Below, piece after piece: positions 1 through 11,200 of a DNA stretch of 64,000 nucleotides. Made by a program: the position numbers and the translations under genes. Position 1 is the stretch's first letter; every line of letters starts with the position of its first letter. The notes under the pieces are model-generated. The model was not told the DNA's origin and did no database searches. It worked only from the letters and a program-made list of their open reading frames with translations. This DNA comes from Acanthaster planci. Its lineage: Eukaryota; Echinodermata; Asteroidea; Valvatida; Acanthasteridae. The DNA is taken from contig NW_019091491.1 in NCBI RefSeq assembly GCF_001949145.1, forward strand, positions 598,382 through 662,381, read 5' to 3'.

Positions 1-201
1 GGTGTTGTGATGGTCTTGTGTCTGGTCTTGTGATGGTCTTGTGTCTGGTCTTGTGATGGTCTTGTGTCTAGTCTTGTGATGGTTTTATGTCTGGTCTTGT
101 GATGGTCTTGTGATGGTCTTATGTCTGGTCTTGTGATGGCCTTGTGTCTGGTCTTGTGATGGTCTTGTGATGGTCTTGTGATGGTCCTAGCTACAACACT
201 G
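1..201 (+). mobile_element. Foldback element, right arm only (copy A)
   Basis: Tandem 11-12 bp units of the form GGTCTTGTGATG / GGTCTTGTGTCT run from the window edge to about 185 and end in CTACAACACTG at 201. This is the reverse complement of the left terminus CAGTGTTGTAG seen in the complete copy at 33569-33906. The left arm and core lie outside the window. The eight bases after 201 (TTGGATGG) would be the right target-site copy. Confidence 0.7.
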
Positions 202-1769
202 TTGGATGGATTTGGGTCACGTTTGTGTAGGCGGTACTAATTGTTATTGTTAAAAGTTGTTTTCTGAATATCTGTTTTTTGGTTTCTTTTGTAGTATGTC
301 TGAATGGTTAGTTTTTGTTGTCAGTATTCATGCTGTTTGTATGTAGCATTTGTTCTGTATGCTACTAGATTATTAATAGACATTATTTTTAATCTCTCCA
401 ATCCTAAAACAGCTGAAATAATTAGGTTCAAAAACAGCCTCCTAAATCTGTGGTAACTAAATTTAAACATGGCAGTGAAGATAAATTTTGAACATACCCA
501 TGGCAGAAAAAAATGACAAAGTAAAATGAGACAGTGTTTTCGCTTGGCAACTGAGCATGCTGAATAACTTTAAAAAGAGTACCAAACAGCGCCCTCAAGC
601 AAGATTTTTTTCTTATTTATAGAAAAGATGTATTACAAAAAATGTCCTTTTCTTCTAATAGAAATTACAAATTCCTAGACGCTCAATTTTTTTTTAGAAA
701 TACATGTGTAGTTTCTAGCCACAATTTATTTTCTTAAGACAAGATTTAATTTCTTTTTCTGAGAATTACTTTCATGTATAAGTACATAATTTTCTTAAAA
801 GAAGAAAAATTTTCTTGTGGTACCAATTGCTCGATATTTCAAGAAATATTTTCAAAACAAAAACATGTTTTCTTAAGCATTTTCTGTAAACAAGATTAAG
901 TTTCTTTTTTCAAGAATGGCTTATACACATATAAGAAAATTAGTTTTGGCAGTGAGGTCCAAGATATTACAATTTATGGTCTTTGAAAGTGGGTCTTTTG
1001 GTCTACATATACAAAGGCCCAGTTGAGCATTTGATGAACATTCATTACATATTCATATACTGTGGACAGTTTTTCTATTCCTACTGGTCAGAACGCATCA
1101 CATGACCACGCATTAAAATTTGATTATGCACGCTGAGAAGTGATGAAGCCCGCTGCGTATCATGTGCTGGCGCATGGATATGATGCACCACTTGCCAAGT
1201 TCATTGAAGGGGATTCTATATGATGCACCACGTGCCAAGTTCATTGAAGGGGATTCTATTGGACAACTTTTATCGGGAACAGGGTTTTCCCCGCATACAA
1301 ACTTGCGTATCGAGCCCGATACACAATTATTTCCGGCCGATATGCAAAAAACGGGCCGATACCCATTTTTTCATCCCCGATACGCACAATACAATTATGA
1401 TAGTATGACTCAGAATTATCTTACATGATGCAAATTGCATGTCCAGAAAATCTAGATGAAAAGCAGTTAATAGTCCTGTATTTTTCCGTGTACATGTACA
1501 TACTAATAATACGCATAATACGCGTCGGCGGCCACACTGCACACTGTACCAAACGTTCCTCGTGGCCGGTGTTGCATGAAATCTGAACTTCCGTCATGGG
1601 CGTCGTACATGCACCCGCGTACATGTGTGTTTTCTCTGTGCCGTGTGCTCAATATGCTACTGGGCTGCATTTACGAAGATCAATATTTTATACTACACCA
1701 TTCGCAGAACTTACAACAATGGCAGAAACTCTATCAAAGATAGGCTCTTTTTTAAGCCAATAACATCAG
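202..1769. other. Non-coding, probably intron of the TECPR1-like gene
   Basis: No convincing exon was found. The stretch 600-940 is AT-rich with repeated TTTCTTAAGA-like words. A 40-bp tandem duplication sits at 1178-1257, followed by a CpG-richer stretch with four CCGATA words between about 1313 and 1383. Confidence 0.4.
1178..1257. repeat. 40-bp tandem duplication
   Basis: Two adjacent copies of a 40-nt unit beginning ATATGATGCACCAC differ at one visible base (CTTGCC versus CGTGCC). It accounts for the overlapping short reading frames here. Confidence 0.85.
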
Positions 1770-1870
1770 CAGTCTGCGCTGAGGGAAACCCAAAGGCAGA
1801 CAAAGCAGCCACCTGTGGCACATGCATGGAAGGCACCAGCGAAGGAAGGTCTGATCAGCAAAAACCAAAA
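1770..1870 (+). CDS. Possible upstream exon of TECPR1-like gene
   Basis: After ATCAG an open frame without stops reads QSALRETQRQTKQPPVAHAW and onward to a weak donor (AA|GTTGAA). Its phases fit: it ends two bases into a codon, which is what the next exon at 2009 requires. The composition (Q, K, P and A rich) looks like a linker. The acceptor has a poor pyrimidine tract and the donor is weak, so this is only a candidate. The alternative is intronic sequence open by chance. Confidence 0.25.
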
Positions 1871-2008
1871 GTTGAAGCATGTATTAAATTAAAACTGAAT
1901 ATACGGGTGTTTAAATCGTTGATTAATACAGCCACTACATGTTGTTGCATGTTTTTAAAATATCCAAATTTTTTTTTTTAATTCTTGAAACTCTTTTTTT
2001 TTTTGCAG

Positions 2009-2271
2009 CTCAGAGCATCTAAAGCCCTTGGGCAACCCCGAACCCCACACAATGGCTTTGCAAAATGTTGGTAAACCACAATGGAAAACCCCCACAGTTT
2101 TGAAAAATCCTGGGGAGAACCCTGGGGAAAATACCACAAAATGGACGGGCGTGTTTGGGAAAATGAAAGAAAAAATTCAGAACAAAATTGTTGGAAATCC
2201 ATCCCATGTTGGCTTCTTTGGCCCTCTGAATAAAAAGATATTTATGAATGGGAATAAATATGTATTGGCAG
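2009..2271 (+). CDS. TECPR1: TECPR1-like exon (88 codons)
   Basis: A strong acceptor (CTC, T-run, GCAG) precedes an open frame starting one base in: SEHLKPLGNPEPHTMALQNV ... WTGVFGKMKEKIQNKIVGNP ... and ending GNKYVLA plus one base before GTCTTC. The final G joins TG of the next exon to make valine, giving KYVLAVNLWFRENITP, which reads smoothly into a tectonin blade. The phase match and the T-rich acceptor are the main support. I could not match the lysine-rich WTGVFGKMKEKIQNK segment to a named domain. Confidence 0.65.
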
Positions 2272-5200
2272 GTCTTCAATATTCGTAAGCACATATTTAT
2301 TCCCTTATTTAAACCACTCTCTGCACAAATGGCTTGCAGTGTTCAGCAAGTTACTCCATAGAATTATCAATGGGTCTCACTATTTGTGCTACCATATGAA
2401 GAGTTGGTTTCCAAAATGAGATAAGTGCCAGGTTGATCCTTGTCTGAATGTCACCTTCTCATGGTTGCCTCCAGCCAGTTTCTGGGGTATTTACTTTATA
2501 AAAAGCAACTCAATGAGTCAGAACAGTTAAAAATATCATTTAGGAAGACCTTGTACACTTTTTGCCCTTAAATATTCTGTAATTTTTGAATGGCATACAT
2601 GCATATCTTTTTTTGGAATGGAACCCTCCATATTGAATTTTCAGGATTCTCTTCCAGTTTCCCTCACATGACAGTAATGTACTGATTTTAGCAGTAACTG
2701 ATAAAGTTTGGTATGTAATTTGTGTTGCTCAGTTGCCTGAGTCCGCAGGAAACATTGGGTTTTGTAGAAGCAGTATCATTTAGTAATACTAAAACAGGTT
2801 GGCCTTCTTTTGATGTAAAAAACTTCAAAATTTGCATACCGCACCAACATTTATTTCTTTTATTTGTGGATCAACCTCGTGCTCATAATTTTGTTTCACA
2901 TTATACTGTGTTGAAAACGGACAATGGACTTGTTGACATTAGGGTGTAAGGTACAGAATACATGTTTCTTTAGCCTTTTATCCCTTTAATGTTGGAAGGA
3001 CAAGGTTGTCTAGACATACCTGCATGTACTTGTTCCATTACTGGTATGTTTCACACAGGAGGCTTACTTTATGAAGGCTGAGTGATTGGGTCGAGGGAAG
3101 TGGTAGATGTTTCCATATGAAGAGGAAAAGTTTACATGTTACTGAACAGACCTTTATGATTAATGGGAAGGACATCAACATGATATGATTGATAGCAGGT
3201 TGAATGGTAGCATATTGAGTTTTATTGAAAAAAGAAGCTGACCTTTTGGGACATGACTGAAGTTAGTTTTCTGATGTCGCTATGTTTTGATGGGGGGTAC
3301 CACACCAGCCCCTCCTCCTCATTTCAGTTGGGTGTGTTGGTATCATTTCAGAACCCACATGCCTCACTAGCATTTATTTTTAGAAAAAAAAAAGAAAAGT
3401 ATGGAAGATAAAACAGATTTCTCATTTGACACATTTTAAGAACTGATAAACTGCGGTTTCCTGAAACTGAGCTGTCTTCCATCTTGTTCTTCGATGCTAA
3501 TCTATCAGTATTAATTCTTATTGACAGTGAATCTTTGGTTTCGTGAAAACATCACACCAACATTCCCTGAAGGAACTCGCTGGATCCATGTCAGTAACAA
3601 AGTCAGAAAAGTCTCAGTTGGTCCTCAAGATCAGGTAACAGTCTGATACTTAATATTGAATTAGAAATTATTACTTTGTATGCATTTGACATTAATGTTA
3701 CAAATAAATGGAATCTTTTGTATTCCATGATATAAACCTGTTTCGACTAATTGCCGTACACTATCACAGATAATCACAATTAAAAAGATATATCTTTTTA
3801 CTGTCATTGTCAATATGAAGACAGTGTTCACTGTGTATTTGCATGGGTGTATTTCCTTTTCTAATGTGAGCGTAATTTATTTTAAATCATGAAGCAAAGT
3901 TGCAGGAGCAGTTATGCAGAAGCATTCTGATTTTTCCTTTTTAAGGGGAGTGTCACACCGTACCAGGAGGAGAGGGAGGGGTGTAGTGTAGGTGATGGAA
4001 TGCATTTCTGCTCTATCCCAAATTTAGAAAGAATCACTAAAAATACAGTAACCTTTTGTAACAGCTGCCAAATTGATTGGCAAAGAGCATATTACCTGTA
4101 TGCAATGTTTAAAAGTTGTCCAGCCTCAGGGTTGGATTGGCTTGTGTGTATCCTAGATGTAAAATTGCCCTCAACCAATCACAAGCAGTCCGCCCATGAT
4201 GGCTTGGGTCCATTGATCTTTATAATCACCAGTATCTGATACTGGCCAAGAAGCAAAGTGACCATGAGTCATGACACACAGGAAATTTAACGCTTCTTGA
4301 ACATAGCAAGACCCCTGTCATGGTTGTCGTTAACTAAATGGAGGTGTGATTATAAGTAGGGCATTTCCTTCAACAGCAAACAAGATGAAATTAGCCAAAA
4401 ATCCCCTTTGAAAAGAACTACAGCATTGAACCAAACCCTATGATGTGTTTGTTAAAGAATGAAAAAAAAATTTAAAGTTCAAAAAACTTATTTGTAAGGC
4501 CACGTGGAAGGTTTTGGAATCTGTTCAGTGCTCTGTTTGAAGAAAAAAAAGCTGTTTTCAATAACCATCTTCTGTGTGACACATGATAAAAGGTGAACCA
4601 GAATGTTTCTAATTGTTGTATTTGTTGAAATGAAAACACTTTATGAAAGGAAGGATCTTCAGATTTTACTATTTTTTCAAAGGGATGTGACAATAAACTC
4701 TATCATTTTGTCTGTCAAACTTAAAGTCAGTGTACATGTACCTGGCACAAATGGAAGCAAATGTTTATATGATGTGTAATCTCAAATGGGTTCTCTCCTC
4801 TGACCAAATGGGCCATTTATTGACCCATCTACAGTGTGTGTGCTATACACTCTTTGTTATACTGCAGAGAATAATTCAGCAGATTCTTCAAACTGTCCAG
4901 GTTGAAATTACTTCACTTAAAGAGTAATCTAGTTGCTTTGTAGAATTCAAAGTTTGATCTAGCCTGTAGCTGTTCATATTAGTGTCATGTTTTCCTGTCT
5001 ATGAACCAGTATGTTCTGGTGAAGTGAAATGTGTGAGTGAACAAACATTCCTTCATAATGCTTTTTTCTCTACCATTTATCTTAGACAAAAAAAGCCATT
5101 TCTCAAGCATTAAAAATAAAGCTCAAAAGTAACTTACCAAAGAAATCTGCCTAGAAAGTAAAGGCATGTGTAGATATGAATTAATATGATAAAGCCCAGT

Positions 5201-8200
5201 TTACCAAAACAACATTGATAAGCAAATCAAATTTGAAATCAAATTTTATTTATCTCCCCTTCAATTTAAGCACTTTCCTTCCAAAACTCAAACCAAATGG
5301 CTGAACATAAAGAGAAAGATAAGTTCCACACCTGTAAACTATAGATGATGCATTACAATGTTTGCGATACCATCACTGTCATCAGTCTTGTACACTCTAT
5401 GTCTTAATAAACTTTCCTGTGTAACAGCCTATAAGGCGCCAGCTACACTTTATAACTTGTATCCCAATTTAGCCCATTCTCCGCCATCTACCATATCTAC
5501 CGCAGTCATCCCTCCCCCCTTGCCTCCAGCACACACCCCCCCCTTGTTCGTTAGGTCTGCTGTGTCTCTAACATGCCCACTTGCTGTGTTGGGATTTCCA
5601 CCAGAAATTGGGTACCGATTAGATGAATTTCCTTGATAGCACAACAATTAAATTAATGCTGCTGTAGCAATCCTGTGGTCTCCTTTCTTCCTTAACCCAG
5701 TGATGAATAACAGCCATTGGATTACAAACGGGACTGCTTTCTCTCCTGAATTTTTTCTTTTATTTTTTTGCCCTGGGAGTGGGAGGGGATTAAGGGGTGG
5801 TTACAGGTGAGCTTTGTTATATTGGATATCTGAATTACAATGGTTTTATTACTTGAGGATGCAGGTGACAGACCTCATTTAGAGACCACTTTGTCAAGTA
5901 GGTGTTCGTTAGTGTTCCTCAAACCTCTGTTACCTGTGATTTACATTGTGTATTTTCAGAGGACTTCCTACAACTATGCAAGGTTATCAGTAAAAACGAC
6001 CATTTTGGGGTCCTGAGGACCGCATTTTTGTGATGTTTATGTTACGGTAGTTGAACTCTTTTTGTTTTTGTACCATAAAAAGTGATTTGTGTAGTGAAAA
6101 AATTTACTGATTTGAGATGGAGCTGATATTTTTAGTATTTTTCTGTTAGAAGCACAAAGTTCCCAAGATCTGACTGATTGACAAGTCAGCTCATGATCGG
6201 GCCCTGCAGCTTTGGTCATTTTTCTTTCATTATTAGGCTGTATATTTTGTTGCAAAAGATTTTGAAAATATTTCCAGTACAAGTTAAGGCAACTCTCAGA
6301 ATGACATAAGCAGCCTTTCTCATATTGTCTGAAGTCTTCTAAATCCTTATATATATTCCCAGCCTTCTTCAGTTATCACTATCTACCCAATTGAGAGTAC
6401 ATATGCACATTTTGGGAAAAATATTTTCACACACTGAACAACAAAAATGTATAAGCAGACCTCTTGCTAACTTGTCATCTCCATATCGACGGGTCTTATT
6501 ACTGAGGCCGTTGGAATCAAGTTCACACATGTACATGTACTTGTGCATTGTAATTTGGTTGAAAGTGCTATGTCATTGCTTGTGGTTGAAAAGGTCGTTT
6601 ACTTACAACCCCGCCCCTTGACAATCAGCACCTCATGCTCCACGTTTAGAAATTCTTCAAGGGGTTAATTTCTTCCAGAAGTCAAGGGGTTAATTTCTTC
6701 CAGAAGTCTCTCTTTTTCTACCGTTGCTCGTTTTTTCGATTCTCCAGGTAGGAATGTGTTATGTCAATGTGACTTTATCGCCCACCACGCTTTCCCATTG
6801 AGTCAATCGCCAACAGCGTGGTGTTTACCTGTTGGTGTTCTTTTAAATTGGAAGGGACAAGTATGCCTCTGAGATGACAAAAACGGCAGGTTTGGCATAC
6901 TGTCACCTCTGAGATGACAAAAACGGCAGGTTTAGCATACTGTCAAGTCATGATCTGAAACATATTGGCACCCCCCAAAAAACCTCACCAGTAGAAATAG
7001 AAATTGCAATTGTGCAATGCACACTACTAAGGCCTAACAAATTTATAAGACTTTCAAATGTACATGTATGCCATGAAATATTGAAAATATTGAAATTAGG
7101 GAGAAAACGAACAAGAATAAAACCAACTGTCCTCCTACATTAAGATACAGATCGTGATTCCTGTGATTCAGTAACTCTTAGAGGTTGGAATCCTCCAACT
7201 TGTTTATGAAATCTTTTGCTAAAAATACATTTTTTGCCTTCTGTATTCAAAGAGGTTGGATATTTATTTTTCATTTTGGCAGCATCTTTGCCTGTACTCT
7301 TCACCTCGGAATGGTTTCCAGATTTGGGCAGCACCTTTGCCTGTACTCTTCACCTCAGAATGGTTTCCAGATTGGGGCAGCATCTTTGCCTGTACTCTTC
7401 ACCTAGGAATGGTTTCCAGATTGGGGCAGCACCTTTGCCTGTACTCTTCACCTAGGAATGGTTTCCAGATTGGGGCAGCATCTTTGCCTGTACTCTTCTC
7501 CTCAGAATGGTTTCCAGATTGGGGTAGCATCTTTGCCTGTACTCTTCACCTCGGAATGGTTTCCAGATTTGGGCAGCACCTTTGCCTGTACTCTTCACCT
7601 CGGAATGGTTTCCAGATTTTGGCATCATTTTTGCCTGTACTCTTCACCTCGGAATGGTTTCTAGATTTGGGCAGCACCTTTGCCTGTTCTTACATGTACA
7701 TGTAGTGAATGAAAGGTCAGAGGTCAACACATTCACATGTACATGTACATGTAGATACCGAGTAGAATAAAGGGTCACTGTTCTCTCTTAGGATTGCACT
7801 TTTCCCGATTTAAACAATACTGATAGCTACCTGTAAATTGATAGCATAAGGTCCTTAGTTAAAGAGAGATGTACAGTTATCACAGCTAAGTGTCTTGCTT
7901 GAGGACACAGACACTGTACATTTACAATGTACTGTACATGTACAATAGGCCTAAGCTTCATTTGAATCTGCAGGTATACCACTATATGCAATGATTACAG
8001 TTACACGTACTAGTGGACTTTAATAGAGTCTTTGTATGGTAGCCATCTTGCAGGGCAGTTCTTTAATTCCACAGGGAAACCTCCTTGGTGCATACCCTGT
8101 GGAACAAAAGCACTGGCCTGCAAGATGTCAGCCACACAATCCCTCAATACCAATTGCTTATTTTCTCTTCTGTCACCCTAACTTTACTGGCCTAAATGTA

Positions 8201-11200
8201 GGCACTGTAAACTTCCCGTATTTATCAGTATTCAATGCAGCAAAGCAGTATTAACTTTGGCACATGGTTTGTTCAGGTTCTTTACAAGTTGGCATCAAAT
8301 CTCATAGAAGTTCACAGCAACTTTGTTTCAGGGGTATTTATTTATCAAAATACACACACTAAAGTAAAATGGAACTAGTTGAGTTTCAAGGATTAAGGTA
8401 CTGTACATGTACCGGTATACCTAATTAGGATGAATCCAAGCTGAATGGTGATTTGATTTCCTTTTTTCTGATGAATTCAGATCTGGATCATCGCAGATGA
8501 AGTCAATGGTGCCAAGGGTGTCATCTGTCGTCGTGAAGGTATTAACCCCAAGAAACCTACAGGCACTTCCTGGGACAAAGGAGCAGGGGTAAGATTAGTA
8601 GAATCATCCATCTTCTGTTAGTGTCTTAAAGAAATTCTCATTTTGTTAACAAGCCACACTGGCATTGAAAAATATGGGTTTTTTTTCAACATAGTTACAT
8701 GTACATGTTCCGGGGTATATCATAACAGTTGAGTTTGTTTAGAATTTCACATCTGTCAAATTAAAAACAAATTTCAAAATTTGGGCTTCAACTGATGTCA
8801 TTCAACAACCACCGTATACATGTAAATAATGCTTTCTAAAATTCTGTGTGGAAAAATTCACAAACCAGTAAGAAATGTTTGCAGAAGTAGGCAGGTACAT
8901 GTAGTTATGGGTTCCGTTCCCACTTGATGACACCTGTGAATTTTTTTGCACAAGCTCTTATAAGCAATGAGTATACAATGTTTATTGAAATAGATTGGGG
9001 ATTCCAGTTTTGAAAATGTGAATCCAATTTATTTACGTACAAGTACATGATTTGCCTGTCATATCAGTAAAACCTTGTTAATAAGAGCACTGTTAATACA
9101 GGATTCTGCTTACAAGAAGGAAATTGTTTGTTTTCATTGTTTTCATTCCTGATGATACAAAGTTCCTGTTATAACAAGGTAATTTGCCAAGTCCAAAGGA
9201 CCTCTTATTAACGAGGTTCGACTGTATTCACAGGTATGGTAAATTTCAAAATGAATCATGTAGTAACTACTTATTACTATCATTTCGTTATATATGTAAC
9301 AAGCTTAGGAGAGTCTTCTCTTAATTTTCGAGAGTTGATTTACTGCCAGGTTTGAACTAGTCTTGCAGTCCTTCTGCACGATCATGTTCTTATGGTAGGC
9401 CAATGACCAAGCCCTTCAACCAGCTTGATTGTGTTAGCTTAAACACACTAACTGGCATCTCCAATTTGTCTTGTTGGATTGACAGCCTGACCACAATCGT
9501 TCCCTTACAGCCCCTCCTGACCTGTGTCCGTTCAATTAAGCCCAGGAAGTTATTTTTCCTGATTTGTTCCGTCTCTGTAAACGTTGGTGTCTCCATACGT
9601 GGGACTGACCATCGTCCTCTGTCAGGAGTAATTGGAGAGTTTCTTGCAGTCTTGGGTCTGTGTGTTGTATCACTGAAGTCCATTGTCAGTTCCTTGCAGA
9701 CTTGGGTCAAGTAACTGAATTATTACATCCTTTGCTGTGGTACATTGGACTTCTTTGATGGAATGAAAGTTAGTGATTTAGATGGAATTCAGTAGAATGC
9801 AGACTCTTATATCCCACATCCAAGCCACCCTGATCCCAGACCTATAGATCTCTGACACCTGTATCCCAGACCTCATCTCTTCCCTAGATCACACACTGAT
9901 ATTGGGCTCTCAGAGCCATGACACCATGATGTGTGACATGCCACACACTCAAATCCCAGACACTGTGATCCAAGACATTGTAATCCCAGACATGCCACTC
10001 ACACAAATCCCAGACACTGTGATCCAAGACATTGTGATCCCAGACATGCCACTCACACAAATCCCACACACTGTGATCCAAGACATTGTGATCCCAGACA
10101 TACCACTCACTCAAATCCCAGACACTGTGATCCAAGACACTGTGATCCCAGACATGCCACTCACACAAATCCCAGACACTGTGATCCCAGACATGCCACA
10201 CACACAAATCCCAGACACTGTAATCCAAGACANNNNNNNNNNNNNNNNNNNNNNNNNNNNNNNNNNNNNNNNACACTGTGATCCAAGACACTGTGATCCC
10301 AGACATGGCATACACTCAAATCCCTGGCACCTTTTTACCTAAGTGAAAGGATCCCCTTTCACTCAATTTAATTCATAAAATGTTGTACCGGTGGTCAGTG
10401 TAACAGAGTGAGGATTTCAGAATTTCAGGCCCTCTCTTATTGAAATCCCGAAGTGTAAATTTCAAATTGTTGTTTTCAAATCATTGAAAGTCTATGATTG
10501 TGCCAGAGAGCATTTGAAATCTGAAATTTTCTTGGGCCATTTATCAGACCAAATACCCTCAGGGCACTGATGAGCTCTTGAATGTATCAACATTTACAAT
10601 GATACTAGACTAGTCAGATTCTGCAACTTTTGCATCCACCTTGTAAGGTTTTGAGGTCAGACTGTGAAATCCTGTTGTGCAGGGTTGGTCTGTTGTTTTC
10701 CTGTTTTCCTTCACTGTATTAATTATAATGCATTCTCCATCAGTGATATTCTGAAAATGGTAGTGATAAATGTCATGAACAATGAATGTACTCACTGTTT
10801 ATCATATGCCAAGCTCCTACAATCTGCATACACAAGTAGTAATCCAGTGAAGCCATTGTTGAGACGGGAACTAGTTCATTACAGGTCTTACCTGTGCACA
10901 AAACGTGCCTTGGACCAATAAGGTCGCTATAGTTTGCATAACTGTATAAATGTATCCAAATATACAAATATTTAAAATCCACCCTTGACTGTTTCACATT
11001 TCACATGTATAGATCAAGCCATCTTTGCCAAACTCTGTTCTCCAAATTTTGTTAACATGTTGCTTGATATGGAGAGATGATCGTTAAGTTTGTCCAACAC
11101 ACTCAGCTTAAACCCCAAGCATTCCAGTGGTTATAGAATCAGGAAACATCCATTTGTGTCTTGTTTACAGGGAGGCATCATGCACATTGTCGTGCGAGCT

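Larger units (their letters stand above)
3635..8480 (+). other. TECPR1: TECPR1-like intron with minisatellites
   Basis: No exon was recognised in 4.8 kb. It holds small tandem duplications at 6659-6708 and 6866-6945, a 49-bp minisatellite at 7279-7690 and ACATGTACATGT tracts at about 6528-6540 and 7690-7755. Pyrimidine-rich stretches near 5480-5550 have no coding support. Confidence 0.6.

Noticed and set aside
2722-2949. 75-codon frame as a TECPR1 exon
   Set aside because: The exons at 2009-2271 and 3528-3634 join in perfect phase without it, and it lacks convincing splice sites.
7216-7770. Open frames up to 149 codons on the + strand
   Set aside because: Fully explained by the 49-bp minisatellite, which is open in all three frames.
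9884-10342. Open frames of 143-146 codons on both strands
   Set aside because: A 54-bp tandem repeat, including N codons from the gap; period divisible by three.
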